Source: Ulota crispa
Lineage: Eukaryota > Streptophyta > Bryopsida > Orthotrichales > Orthotrichaceae
Direction of reading: 5' to 3'
Length of the DNA: 64,000 nt
Assembly (NCBI GenBank): GCA_963920765.1
Contig: OY987249.1
Location: forward strand, 12,400,817-12,464,816
In this document: one piece after another, positions 21,826 to 33,600 of the stretch
Position numbering within the stretch: the first letter of the stretch is position 1
Layout: each line of letters starts with the position of its first letter
Notes under the pieces: generated by a model
Seen by the model: only the letters and a program-made list of their open reading frames with translations
Told to the model about the DNA's origin: nothing
Databases searched by the model: none
Program-made: the position numbers and the translations under genes

Positions 21826-23095
21826 CAGTACCCAAAAGAAAGAGTACACAACATCCTTTTATGGCATCCAAAGAAGTATGTATAACTCATGTATAACAAA
21901 GAATACAAGTAACATTTCTTTCTCACATTTTTAATATGCAATCCTCATGAAATCTTGATCAAGCATATCAAATTTCAGTTACTAAAACCCAAAATCCTAT
22001 TTTTGGTAAATGGTTTTGTGTCAAAATCATGGTTTCACAAGAAAGTATATTAATAAATAGTGGTGATGAATTTTTGAGATTTGATTGCATGGATATGTAG
22101 GAGACATCCATGCGTGCATCTTCCTCTCAAACAAGCATCTCCAAAAAAATCCAAATTCCCTCTATAAATATTTTAATGTTAGGGTGATCATGACCAAATT
22201 TAGTAAAATACTTATTTCTTCATGGAAATTAGTTTTTGGCAATTTGACTCATACACTGTGATTCAGTTTGTACCTTTAAACGTGGTGTTATGCTTAATTT
22301 GCCAAAAACTAATTTCCATGAAGAAATAAGTATTGTACTAAATTTGGTCATGATCACCCTAACATTAAAATATTTATAGAGGGAATTTGGATTTTTTTGG
22401 AGATGCTTGTTTGAGAGGAAGATGCACGCATGGATGTCTCCTACATATCCATGCAATCAAATCTCAAAAATTCATCACCACTATTTATTAATATACTTTC
22501 TTGTGAAACCATGATTTTGACACAAAACCATTTACCAAAAATAGGATTTTGGGTTTTAGTAAGTGAAATTTGGTAAGCTTGATCAAGATTGCATGTTAAA
22601 AATGTGAGAATGAAATGTCAATGATATACTTTGTTATACATACTTCTTTGGATGCCATAAAAGGGTGTTATGTACTATAGGTTGGTAGCAAATTCAGCAT
22701 AAAATAATTCCCCAAAATTTTGCCTAATTATTCTATAAATTATTCTCCTAAAGTGCCCAATGTCAAACAAATCAAGAAATTGAAATGTCAAATATTATAA
22801 AAGTCATTAAGCTTACTAACAATGGAAGGCCAAGGTTGATCCCAAGAGGGCTCAATCTATTGCAAATTTTATACCAAGGGCTAATTTTAGAAAGTGAAAG
22901 ATGCTTAGAAAAAGGCTTAATTCTACTAAAATTTTTTGGCTAAATGCCAAATAATAGCAACTTTTTTTGAAAGTGCCTAATATTGTTTAATTATGAAATC
23001 AGATGCCTAATTGGACTTTTCTCAAAAAATAATCGATTTGGCAGAGACCTGCCAAATCTGCTCCCAACCTACAGTACTCTTTCTTTTGGGTACTG
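21826..23095. mobile_element. Tc1/mariner-like foldback element split by a second insertion
   Basis: Ends CAGTACCCAAAAGAAAGAG in perfect inverted pairs, each flanked by TA (21824-21825 and 23096-23097). The arms of over 400 bp match almost perfectly around a short central unpaired segment near 22240-22290. The right arm is interrupted at 22676-23073. CAGT-type ends at a TA target are typical of the Tc1/mariner superfamily. There is no transposase, so it is non-autonomous. Confidence 0.75.
22676..23073. mobile_element. Insertion nested in the foldback element (about 398 bp)
   Basis: Terminal inverted repeat TATAGGTTGGTAGCAAA / TGTAGGTTGGGAGCAGA (right in reverse complement), with GTAC on both sides (22672-22675, 23074-23077). 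Removing it restores the pairing of the host arm. The target duplication could be read as GTAC or as TA with one more terminal base pair, so the superfamily is uncertain. Confidence 0.65.
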
Positions 23096-23097
23096 TA

Positions 23098-23465
23098 CAG
23101 GTCTAGCCTCTGACATTTCCAATGCTCACCTGATTGGTTGATATTCTAGAATACCCTTAGGGTTTATAATAAGAGGCGATGCTAATTTTTTTAAACAGGT
23201 TTTGATACTTAAAAAAAGATTTGACAGGTTTCCAATTTCCAAGATAGGGTCATTCAAATGTACAGCCAATTCTTGACCCCAAGGCCATTGTGAGAATTTA
23301 CATTAATATGATTTTTGAATAGAAAACATTCGTTTGAGTCTTGAGATTCTTAACACCCTAGGAGGCTCGAAAGCCTAGGATGGAGTCAAAACATCAATCA
23401 CTTTCCTTAGTTTTTTTTTTTTTATCTCTTTTCTCTTGAACTTTTTAAAGTTTATTCTATTGACC
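23098..23465. other. Unassigned sequence
   Basis: No gene or element ends recognised. Confidence 0.35.
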
Positions 23466-23704
23466 TTAACTCCTGAGCGTCCCCTATCGCCTCTGGTTTT
23501 TGAAAAATGTCCACGTTTGGCTCTTATCCTCTTATTAATGGTACATTCAAAGGATTTGTACTTTTTTTGTGTACCTTCATGCATGTGTCTATTACCACTC
23601 AAAAAAATTCAAGCTATTTGACTATACTTAAGTTATACTTTTATTGGACTAAGTACACATGGGTATGGATTTGAGTGAATTTGGCCTAAGCGCTCAAGGG
23701 TTAA
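23466..23704. mobile_element. TTAA-flanked MITE (239 bp)
   Basis: TTAACTCCTGAGCGTCCCC at the left; the right end in reverse complement is TTAACCCTTGAGCGCTTAGG. Its right TTAA (23701-23704) is immediately followed by CCCCTAAAGTTC, the left end of another element. The ends are closest to those of the outer element at 25808-28305. Confidence 0.75.
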
Positions 23705-25579
23705 CCCCTAAAGTTCTTTGACAGTGTTTCATCATAAAACACTCAAAAAGGGTCTACTTGATTGCAAAGATAAAAAGAGTTTGAAAATGAAATCTTGGTA
23801 TACTTTACCATAGGATCTAGTAGTAGCTTACTACATTATGATGTGGTTAAAATTTGAAAGAAACGCCACATTTGTTAAATTGGGAAAACCAGATTCCCAA
23901 GTTGTACTTCACTTTAAACCCATTTTTTCTTCTTAAATTGTTTAAACGTCAAAGTTAAAAGTATTAAATTTGGTTTGAGCCACTGAGATTTTATCCCTTC
24001 CAAATTCCCCTTCTTAGGTAAGGACACGTGTACAAAAAAAAACGCTTACTAAAACCTAGAGCTTGGTTTAAGGTGATCACCTTAAACCTAGTGGCTAGTT
24101 GCTTCCCAAAATGGGCGTTTCTTTCCAAATTAACAAATATGGCGCTAAGATGTTTACCATACGGACTGTGAGATTGTAAGGCTTGAACTTTGAAGTAATA
24201 TCAAAATAGATTTTTTGGGGGAATACAAATTTTGGGCAGCTGCAATTTGGGAGGGATTTCAACTAGCTAATTTCACGTTTTTGATAGAAGTACTTTAGAT
24301 TGATGCTTGTGACAAAGCTAGACATATGTCTAAAAAATTTCATATCATTTTGAATTGGGACATATACCAAAAATTCAAAACAAGAAATTATGGTGCATGA
24401 CACTTATAATCAACAACGCCCAGTTCAAGTGGTTAGTCTAAGGTTTGTCAAAAAAATTGGGGAAATTACAAATAGGGGCATGAAAACGTAAAATATTACA
24501 AATAGGAGAGCAGTTTCAAAATAATTACAAATAGGGGCACGATTTCAAAAAAAAATGTAATTTTTTGTAATTATTTTTTGGTTTGGACATTGATTGATTT
24601 AGATACATCACAACAAATGTTAGCTAACTTCCAAAAAACTTAAAAGTTTCTAAAAATTGCCATCTCTTTTACTAAATTTTCTTTATTTAGGCTTAATTTG
24701 GAAAATCCTTTAAGTTTTTTGGAAAGTAACTAACATTTAATGTGATGTGTCTAAATCAACCAATGTCAACACCAAAAAAAATTACAAAAAATTACATTTA
24801 AAAAAAAACTAAGCCCCTATTTGTAATTATTTTAAAATTGCACCCCTATTTATAATTTCCCCAAAAAAGTTATCATAAAATCAAGTCCATCAAGATGAAG
24901 CTCAGGGTTTGTCCAGCTTGGTGGTGGAATTACTTTTGAGCTAATGGATATATGTGTTGTGCTTCAGTGTTTCTTGTGTTGGCCAATAGTTTACTCTCAG
25001 TTATAAGTGTCATGCTCTATTAGATTCCAAAAATCCACATACAAAGTTATTCTTTCAAGAATTTTTTGCTTCCACATACAATCATCTTTTCAAAATTTGA
25101 TTAGTAAAGCTATTGATTTTAGCTAGCTTTAAAAAAATTGGGGAGGAAAAAAAGAAATTGGAATTTGGTCAAAAATTGAGACTTTGACAAGCTTGATCAA
25201 CAAAGGGCTGCTTCCAACAAAGGGGAAGTAAAGGAAAATATTAAGAAACAATTACCTTCACGGAATAAAGTTGATTGAGTTTGATTTAATAAGGAAGATT
25301 CTCAGCCCCTCAACCTCTAGGCAAGATCTCAAAATTTTAGTTGCAGTGTAAAAATTTTTGCCCTAATTGCCACTTGAACAAAAGAACTACACATTCCTTC
25401 ATAACTTTTACTTTACAAATTAAAATGGTTTAAAAATTGTTGCATTGGAAAGCTACTCCTTACTCCTTAGACACATATCCTCCAAAAAAAAGTGAAAGTT
25501 AATTGATTATTTTAGAAGTACTAACATGCCCAAAATTGCTATGTTGCCATCTAACACGATGTGATCCTTTAGGGATTAA
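23701..25579. mobile_element. Possible TTAA element with nested MITEs
   Basis: The left end TTAACCCCTAAAGTTCTTTG is clear. The best right end is CCTTTAGGGATTAA (TTAA 25576-25579), but the pairing is weak and the span may include more than one element. Inside lie a MITE at about 23870-24145 (ends ACGCCACATTTGTTAAATTG) and the Mutator-like MITE at 24459-24862. Confidence 0.4.
24459..24862. mobile_element. Mutator-like MITE, copy 1 (404 bp)
   Basis: Ends GGGGAAATTACAAATAGGGG, mirrored at the right as CCCCTATTTATAATTTCCCC. The flanks AAAAAAATT / AAAAAAGTT agree at 8 of 9 positions. Two other copies (27211-28022 and 53149-53583) have exact 9-bp duplications, which fits the Mutator superfamily. 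Confidence 0.8.
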
Positions 25580-27210
25580 CTTTTTGACAATAAGGCCTTT
25601 CACACACAAGAGAGTTAACCCTCATTATACTCATAAAGTCATTATATTATAATTGGTGTTTGGGCCAATCTTAAGACCATTTGGGCTTAAACTGTGGTTA
25701 AAATGGTCCCAAATATTCATGACCTTGACTCCTAGTATAAAGCTTTGTACCTTTAGGAATGGTTTTAACAACTATACCCTACCTTTGCTTTTCACAAATT
25801 TTTGTTATTAACCCCTGAGCTCCCAAGTTGATTTCACCAAAATTAAGGTTTTTGGAGATTGGTAACTTTGATGCATTGTATCTCAATCAATTGAATGATT
25901 CACAAAAAGTGACCATTGAAAAAAGTGAAACACCTACTTAAAATGGCTTGCAAATTTTGGGAATAGCTAAACATGAGAGATGGGAGATTATAACATCTAA
26001 TCAAACAATATGTGATAATAAAATCTCATTTTTTGGTAGGTAGTTGCTATTTGATGTTTTTACAAAATTCTATAAGGCCTTGATTCATCTTAAATTTTGA
26101 GGAGCAAGATTAGATGTGAAAGCACACACTTGAAAATTATTGAAGATTGCACTTCTTCTTTTGTTAAGTTTTAGAACTTCAAATGGCCATATTGCACAAA
26201 AAACAATGACCGGCAAAGTCGATGACGGTTGCCATAATAAGGATCTAGAACATGCTTGAACCCTTGCCAACAACTTTCCCGCTACCACAAAGCTTACACA
26301 AGGAAGCTTGCAAGGGATATTGACCAATTGCAGCCTATAAAACTCTGCTTGCCACCATGCCCTTGTTGCCCCATACAGTGTTTCACCAAATCAAATCTCT
26401 TGTAGCACTTGTATAACAATTTAACTTTCCTCACCATTACTCCATTGACATGGACAACTTGAATGCCTTCAAAATTGTAGTTTGTAGCAAGACCAAAAAA
26501 TTAGATCCAGTGCCTCAAAACAAGGCTTTAACCCTTAAATGCCCAAGGCACTAGATTCTGGTGTCCAAAAACTTTCAGGAAACTTTGAAACCTTGTTGAA
26601 GTTACAGATTTTATTGTTTTGAGGTTTTTTTGTGGAAAATTTGTGCATTGAAGTTAGTTTCATTGTTCAAATTCAACTTCATCCATATCTTGTTTCATTT
26701 GATTTTGGTGGAAGGTTAACTACAAGCATACATTTTCAATTGTGAATAGTGTTGTGAATAGTGCCATAGAGCCTATGAGAAATTGCCACATTGAAAAGAC
26801 AAGCATCAAGTTGAGCAAAAGGTGAAGATTTCCCTTGGACACTCCCTTGGGCAATAAGGGCCTTTTTACTAAAATTTTGACATCTAACAATATCTAAAAG
26901 TGCTTTTGAACTAATTTCACTTGGAATGTCTTTGTTATAGAAATTAGAATCCTTTCGCCGTTGAATTTTCTTTCATTCATAATGATTTTTGGTCAATAAT
27001 TGAAGTCAAAAATTTCTTTGTATTAGATGGTTGTATTTTGACAGTTGTGTTGTAGGCTCATTTGTGAAATTGTGGTCATGGATTTGAAAGAGAGGCCATT
27101 GGTTTTGAAATAACAACAATAAACACTAAGGCATCCTAAGTGGTTGTCTCCCAATTTTTGTATCCAAAAGTTGCCAATTTGCATTAGAAATTTTGGGTAG
27201 TTAAAAAAAA

Positions 27211-28022
27211 GGGGAAATTACAAATAGGGGCATGAAAACATAAAATATTACAAATAGGAGCTTAGTTTCAAAATAATTACAAATAGGGGCACAATTTCAA
27301 AAAAAAATTGTGTTTTTTTGTAATATTTTGTTGGTTTGGACATTGGTTGATTTAGACACATCACATTACATGTTAACTAATTTCCAAAAAACTTAAAGAT
27401 CTCTCCAAATCAAGCCTAAATAAAGAAATTTTAGTAAAGGGGATGCAATTTTTGAAAACTTTTTAAAATTTTGGAAGTTAAGTTACACTCACTATGATGT
27501 AAGGTAGGCACATCCATAAGCGTGGAAATAAGGCTTTTGGAGTAGGTAAAATAATTGAACAACTTTGAAAAAAATATTGTAAATTAGGAAATGGAAACCA
27601 AAAATATTGGCATCAATTTCAGGGTTCCAAGTGCAAGCATTTGTTCACAAAGGTTTTTCAAAGTCCAAAATCAGTGAAATTGTAGGGACCATGTGTAAGA
27701 GATGCTAAAAACAAGGCTTGCTGGTTCTCAAATAGTGAGATGGGTACTCAAAACCGTCATGGAGTCACCCACAACCATCACTTTGTCACCCATAAATATC
27801 ACTTAAGTATCCGTAAGCACCCTAACATTGTCAGTGATACCCATGGGGACCTCATGCCCATGGGTGCGGCTACCTTATATGAATCAACCAACGTCCAAAC
27901 CAAAAAAATATTACAAAAAATATGCATATTTTTTAAAATCATGCCCTTATATGTAATTATTTTGAAACTGCGCCCCTAAATGTAATATTTTACATTTTCA
28001 TGCCCCTATTTGTAATTTCCCC
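27211..28022. mobile_element. Mutator-like MITE, copy 2 (third level)
   Basis: Ends GGGGAAATTACAAATAGGGG on both sides, with the exact 9-bp duplication TAAAAAAAA at 27202-27210 and 28023-28031. It is about twice the length of the other copies because of the insertion at about 27500-27877. Confidence 0.85.
27500..27877. mobile_element. Fourth-level insertion, ends TAAGGTAG
   Basis: The left end TAAGGTAGGCACATCCATAAG-like sequence pairs with the right end, in reverse complement TAAGGTAGCCGCACCCATGG. The other two Mutator-like copies lack this block. The exact target duplication was not resolved. Confidence 0.55.
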
Positions 28023-28305
28023 TAAAAAAAAGAAAAAAATTCCATGGCCATCACCATTCAATCACAAGTATCTTAAAATCCACATGGGTATTTTGAATTC
28101 TTTTTGATTAGTGCCATCTAGAAACTTTGAAGTTCAAGATTCAACAGTTACAATTTTATTTTGATGTTTATAATGATCTTACAAGGAAAATTCAAAAACT
28201 TCAAAACTACCTTTTGAAAACAAGAAAAACATCCTTGAGGCTTGAACATTTAGGGGTTAAATCAGGAGAGGCAATATATGGGGCGCTGGGGCGCTCAGAG
28301 GTTAA

Positions 28306-28707
28306 GGTAACCACACCCATACTTGAGCGTTTAAGGGTTTAGGGTACTTCAAAGTCTTGGAAAATTTAGGAATTTTTTTTAGGGTTAGCTTTTCAACAAG
28401 CTATTCTGGAACGTAATTTTTGTGGAAAAAAATATTGTAGATTATTTTATATTAAAGGGCAAAGTGCAGCTCATAGGGTCCCTATTAGCAACTCTAGACT
28501 ACCCTGGATACTGCTTTGATGTGTTCCTATACATGTGCTTCATGGTCCCAATCCCAACCATTTCACAGCAATTTAGCAATTGACATGTGGCAAGATTTTC
28601 TTGTGCAAGTGACATTCACTGCTCCACTTTGGGTTCACAGTGAGTGGTGAACACCTCAAAAATGAGGGCTCCACTTTAGGGACTGCTCTTGTATGGGTGT
28701 TGTAACC
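28306..28707. other. Unassigned sequence
   Basis: GAGCGTTTAAGGGTTTAGGG near 28325-28344 resembles an eroded TTAA-family right end. Otherwise nothing recognised. Confidence 0.35.
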
Positions 28708-29451
28708 TTAACCCTTAAAGGATGGGCCTACAACCATGGATTTTCCATGGAATTGCAATAATCTTCTAGGAGTTATTTTGGCAATGCTATCAACATCAAA
28801 ATTCAATATTATAATTTTAGCAGAAGAAGGTATGTGCATACTACATGTGTAAAAAATGTTCATAAATTTTGGTGAAAATTTGAAATTATTGTAAATTTAT
28901 GAAGCAAATGCTAAAGAGATTCATATAAATTACAAAATGTATTGAATTATGCCAATTTTTTTTATTGTGGATGTGAATCATGATGGAAATCATCATGATG
29001 GAATTTTTCTTCCCATACTGGTACAATTAGAAAAAGTAACCATCCCATGGTAATAGGTACTCAACTTGTGATAGTAATAAAATTTTCAAAACTTAATTTT
29101 TTTCAAAATCTTAAAGTACAAGGAGAAACTAGATTTGGTAAACTTTCTATAGCTTGTTATGCTCAAACTAAAAGCACAATATTTTAATAACTTAAATTGA
29201 GTTTTGGGAAAAAAATCCTCAGAATTCAAAATACACCACACAGTGGTGCATTTTTACTACTCAATTGGCAAGTGGGACCCTTTTGTGAACATTGTGCATA
29301 CAAAAACTATCTATCTACATGCTCTAGAATTACACTATACATATCTCAACAAAATCTTAAATGAAAAACAGTGTTATTACACTTTGACAACACTTTTCAA
29401 TCACAATCACCCAGAAGCCACAAAATGGCTTTTGCCACGTTTAAGGGTTAA
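28708..29451. mobile_element. TTAA-flanked element (744 bp)
   Basis: TTAA 28708-28711 and 29448-29451. Ends CCCTTAAAGGATGGGCC (left) and CCCTTAAACGTGGCAAA (right, reverse complement). It contains a 91-codon open frame (29204-29479) that crosses the right boundary and is not recognised. It ends where the homology between the two P450 upstream regions begins. Confidence 0.75.
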
Positions 29452-29459
29452 ACAATCAA

Positions 29460-30695
29460 TGACGGATCCGGGGACATGACCCCTGAAGGCCTAAAAGGGC
29501 ATTCACACCTAGTGTAAAGCGGCCATGCGGGGTGCTATAAGCGTCTCGTACGGTTGGAAGGAACTGTGGCTTTATGTTGTCTTGTACTGTACATCGATAT
29601 CGAAAAACGCTGATCACCATGTCCGAATCCAGGCCACCACGGAAGTCGACGCCAAAAACCCTCCAAGAATTATAAGTACAAAATAGTTTCGTAAAAGATT
29701 TTTCAGCCTTGTCTGACGTGACTTTGGCAAAGATACGAATTTCTAGCCCAATTGCAAGTCATTTACGTTAGCAACCTTGGTGCCAATTTCAGGGCTTTCG
29801 AGAGAATCTACCAACTATTAAAAATTGCAACTATATGCGCAGAGATTGAGCTCTTATGCAGAGCATTCCGCGGTGATATTTTTAGAGTTTCACCTAACGC
29901 GTTATTCGTTAATTTGGGACAAAGCTTGCAAAGTGGGACTTTTGGCCTTTCTGGAAGAGAACGCCATGTTTATTGAATTGGGAATCTGTTGGCTGTTTTC
30001 TAAGGAAATGAGATATATATTTTCAAAAAAGACGCTCTTTTTGGACAGAAAATTCATTAACATCTGAAAATTTGGACAAAAAGTTCATTAAGCAAGTTTC
30101 AGAAGGCCTCCTGAATTTAATGAATATGATTCCACATAAATTAAGGTGACAACCCCAAATTTAGGTGAGTACAAAATGGGACTCCTCGTTGTCCCAAATT
30201 AACGAATAACGCGTTACCTGCTGAAACTCGGTGTTTCTCGAGTTCGACCCGTTTATCCTGGGCTCGATTCCATATGATTCTTAAAACCGTCTTATTTTTG
30301 GAAACTCTAGCCGATTGTTAACAGTCTTTTCAAGTTTCAACCTGTTTTTTTAAATTTTTTAAATTTTTCCTCCACTTTCAGCCAGCTGATTTGTCTACTG
30401 TAGATAGCCTGATCATTCCAATCGTTGTTCTCTCGCCTCTTCGAGACCCCGGTCCACCGCATGCATGCACCACCGTCGCGTGAAGCATCTTCGACCAGGC
30501 AGCACTTACACTGTCGGAGTCTCAGTCTGTGAATACAGACCCCGGTGTCGATCCGCATTGAAGGCGCTTTGTCCGAAGGCGCGTGCACCTTACCCGAGCT
30601 CGGCCTCGACCCTGAACTGGTCGGGATTTGAGAAATCTGCACCACGGAGCTGATATCCTGAACGGCATGCATGCTGATAGAGTCAATTATCAGCA
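29460..30695 (+). promoter_or_regulatory. Upstream region of the plus-strand P450
   Basis: Homologous in reverse complement to the block at 1911-2704, in two segments (about 29560-29880 and 30300-30690) separated by a MITE at 29895-30216. Promoter and 5' leader presumably lie in the second segment. No TATA box or start site was fixed with confidence. Confidence 0.55.
29895..30216. mobile_element. MITE with ends TAACGCGTTATTCG (322 bp), upstream of P450
   Basis: The left end TAACGCGTTATTCGTTAATT and the reverse complement of the right end are identical for about 27 bp. The corresponding place upstream of the minus-strand P450 lacks it, so it was inserted after the duplication or lost from the other copy. 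It ends about 480 bp before the P450 start codon. The inner GTTAATTTGGGA recalls the 23870-24145 family. Confidence 0.75.
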
Positions 30696-33600
30696 ATGGC
30701 ATTCGCTGTTGAGGCTCTCATCGTGGTAAGTCAGGCTCTTCTAGCCTTCTTTCATTTCGTTCAAGTTTTCTCCAATCTCCCGCGTTGCATATATTCTATT
30801 TTTCTTTATCTCCGGTTTCTACATGCATTAAGCTGATCAATGAGCGTCGTATAAGGTAGTCTTTACTCTTTACTGGTACTACTAGCACGACCTGACTTCT
30901 GTCATTCCTCCGCAACATTTGTACTTTGAAATGGCTTCGAGATATCGTGGTACTGAATCGACATTCCAGGAAAATGGATCAACATGCTAGCTGGTTGACT
31001 GTGCTATATCCACTGATTCTTCTTGATGATTGGTGTCGAAGGTAGTTCTCAAGAACGTGGAATACAGACAGTTCGAGACGGTAGCAAGGGGCTAGAACGT
31101 TTGAGGATAGGATTGTAGTATCAAAATGTGCAGAGCCCAGTGTGACTGTGACACCTGGCCCACGAGTGAGTGCGTGCAGGTCGTGGTAGTGGCGTTGTTA
31201 GTGATTCAGGTGAGCAGGCTGCTCTGGAGCCGACCCAAGTTGAAGCTGCCGCCGGGGCCGAGAGCGTGGCCCATCGTGGGGTCGTTGCACTTGCTGGGCA
31301 TGCACCCGCCCCGGAATTTGCACAAATTGGCCCAGAAATATGGGCCGGTGATGTCGGTATGGCTAGGGCAGCGCCTGTGCATCGTAGCCACCTCATCTGA
31401 GGCTGCAAAAGAGTTTCTCAAGCTCCAAGATACCAACTTCTCCTCGCGTCCACCGACCCGATCCGCCAAGCTCTTACTACCTCGAGGTGCGTAGTATTAT
31501 TGCCCTCCATGCCTCAGGAACGCCGACTTTGATCCCTATCTTGGGGTATAGCTCTCTGCAGGGACTAATCTATGTCACTAATTTATACCGATTCTAATAG
31601 TCCTTGATTTTGGTTTTGATATCACACAACTCAAAGTGCGTAATGAAACTAGAGACCAAAAAAGCATGGAGTATACTTCTCCTTTGGGTCTTGGTTTGAG
31701 TTCTAAGGCATCATGTTGTCAATCATTAAACTAAACATATTTTCTAGTCAAACTTTCCTAGTTTCAAGCTGAGTGTGCACTTGCCGGAGTTGTTGCTGTG
31801 GCTTGGCGAAAACTTTTCACCACAGGTATAATATCTGAGGACATCACGCCCATGGCTCGGCACCTCCGAAAGATTGTGATGACAGAGCTGATGTCCAGCA
31901 AGCGCTTGGAAATGTCTAGCCATATCCGAAGCGATGAAATGGCCTCCTCGCTGCAGAGACTGTTTTGCGAGGCACCAGCTCCGACCCAACTCATCACGCA
32001 CCTTAACATCATGACCTCCAACGTGCTGTCGCGTATGATCCTCAACAGACGGTTCCTGGGCAAGGAGGAGGACCACAATTCAACCCAAATGATTCAGGTA
32101 CCAGTGACATTTCTTTTGCCTTTTTCTTTCCAAAATTAGCAAAACTTGCTGAGACCTTGTTAATGTGGAATGACAAGCTTGATTGTTCAATTTTACATGG
32201 TTTCTGACATTCTGGAAATGAAAGCGCATCACAAAAATATATATGCTATTATAGTTGGGAAATTGATATGTGTACCACACCTTTTCAATTAATGTACCAC
32301 ACCCCAAAGTAAATTTAGGATTTTTACCATCAAAAAGCTGAATTTGAGAATTTAGAATTCAGATTTGGACTTAGAAACAATGATTTAGTCTAAAACCACA
32401 AAAAAGGTTGCAATTCAAAAACATTGTCAACATCCAATGAAAAAGCTTATCTTTTTTTACAAACAAAAGTAAAAGTAACACTTTTCTTCCTAACTAAACT
32501 TTCTTATTGGGTGTTGTTGAATTGCAACTTTTTTTAATGGTTCTAGACTAAATCATGGTCTCTAAGTCCAAATCTGAATTCCAAATTTTCAAATTCAACT
32601 TTTTGATAGATGATATCTAAAATTTATTTTGGGATGTGGTATAGTAATTGAAAGGGTGTGGTCAGTCATACACATATTAATTCCCTTATAGTTGTATGAA
32701 AATAATGAAACCAATAGTACAAATTTCAATGATAGTATGGTTAATGTAGAAACATTGTCAACCATGGTTGTCACATTGGACCATCCCTCAATTTGCTTGT
32801 CTGTTCATAGTGTTTGATTGAGCTCATGGTCTATCCAATCACTCCAATGGGGTCAACTCATAGTTGACTTCAAAAAATGATAAAAAAATGATAAAAAAGA
32901 ACTTATTTCATACTTGTTGATGATATTCATTGTTGCCAACATGAAATCAAAATAGGGATTTAAAGCCATATCAACTATCAAGTACTCAAAATGAAATATA
33001 ATAATTGAATTTTTCCCTTTTTAGGTTAAAAACCCTAAAATGCCCTCAAAAAACAAGAGCATGGACATGTCCATATGCGCAGTACTTTTTTTACATCCGT
33101 CTATGCTATTTGACAACCAAATCTTGCCCAAAGTAACAAGTCAACCCTGCTGTCAACCCAAGCTTTCTTGAGGTTCCTTGATATGAGTGAGACTGTGAGA
33201 GTTGAACTGGAGAAGAGCAGTAGATTGAGAATTTATTGACATTGACTAAACTTTATAGCTATCAATGTAACATGAAAGATGCTAACATCACGCTACCATT
33301 CCCATAACTAATGGTTTGTCCTGCAAAACTATTAACTTAGATGAGTTTATCATGATCAATTGATCACTATTTGAGTCTAATGTTCATAAATTTAACATTA
33401 TGAACGCAGGCAAGCTCAAAAAAAATCTTTTGTGATAAAAAAATCTTTAATCTTTATCTAATTGTGCCTAATCTCTATTACAAATACATGGACTAGTTGA
33501 GGGTTTCATATCATGTATCCAATAAATCTAGTCCCAAACTCCCAATTTGAGTAAAGTCCAAACATTACTTTATTGTGAAGGTGTTTATTGAACCTTAAAA

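Larger units (their letters stand above)
26528..28260. mobile_element. Second-level TTAA-flanked element
   Basis: TTAACCCTTAAATGCCCAAGG at the left and, in reverse complement, TTAACCCCTAAATGTTCAAG at the right. It is inserted near the right end of the outer element and is itself interrupted by the Mutator-like MITE at 27211-28022. Confidence 0.75.
25808..28305. mobile_element. Outer TTAA-flanked element of a four-level nest
   Basis: The left end TTAACCCCTGAGCTCCC (TTAA 25808-25811) matches the reverse complement of the right end, TTAACCTCTGAGCGCCCC (TTAA 28302-28305). Without the nested insert it would be about 770 bp. Short open frames inside (for example the minus-strand one at 26085-26327) are unrecognised. 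Confidence 0.65.

Noticed and set aside
23375-23621. Overlapping open frames on both strands (75 and 61 codons)
   Set aside because: Both run across the edge of the TTAA MITE at 23466 and are low-complexity, with no motif.
2700-29450. LTR retrotransposons, expected in plant intergenic DNA
   Set aside because: No reverse transcriptase, integrase or gag-like frame and no long terminal direct repeats were seen. Repeats here are inverted-repeat DNA elements.
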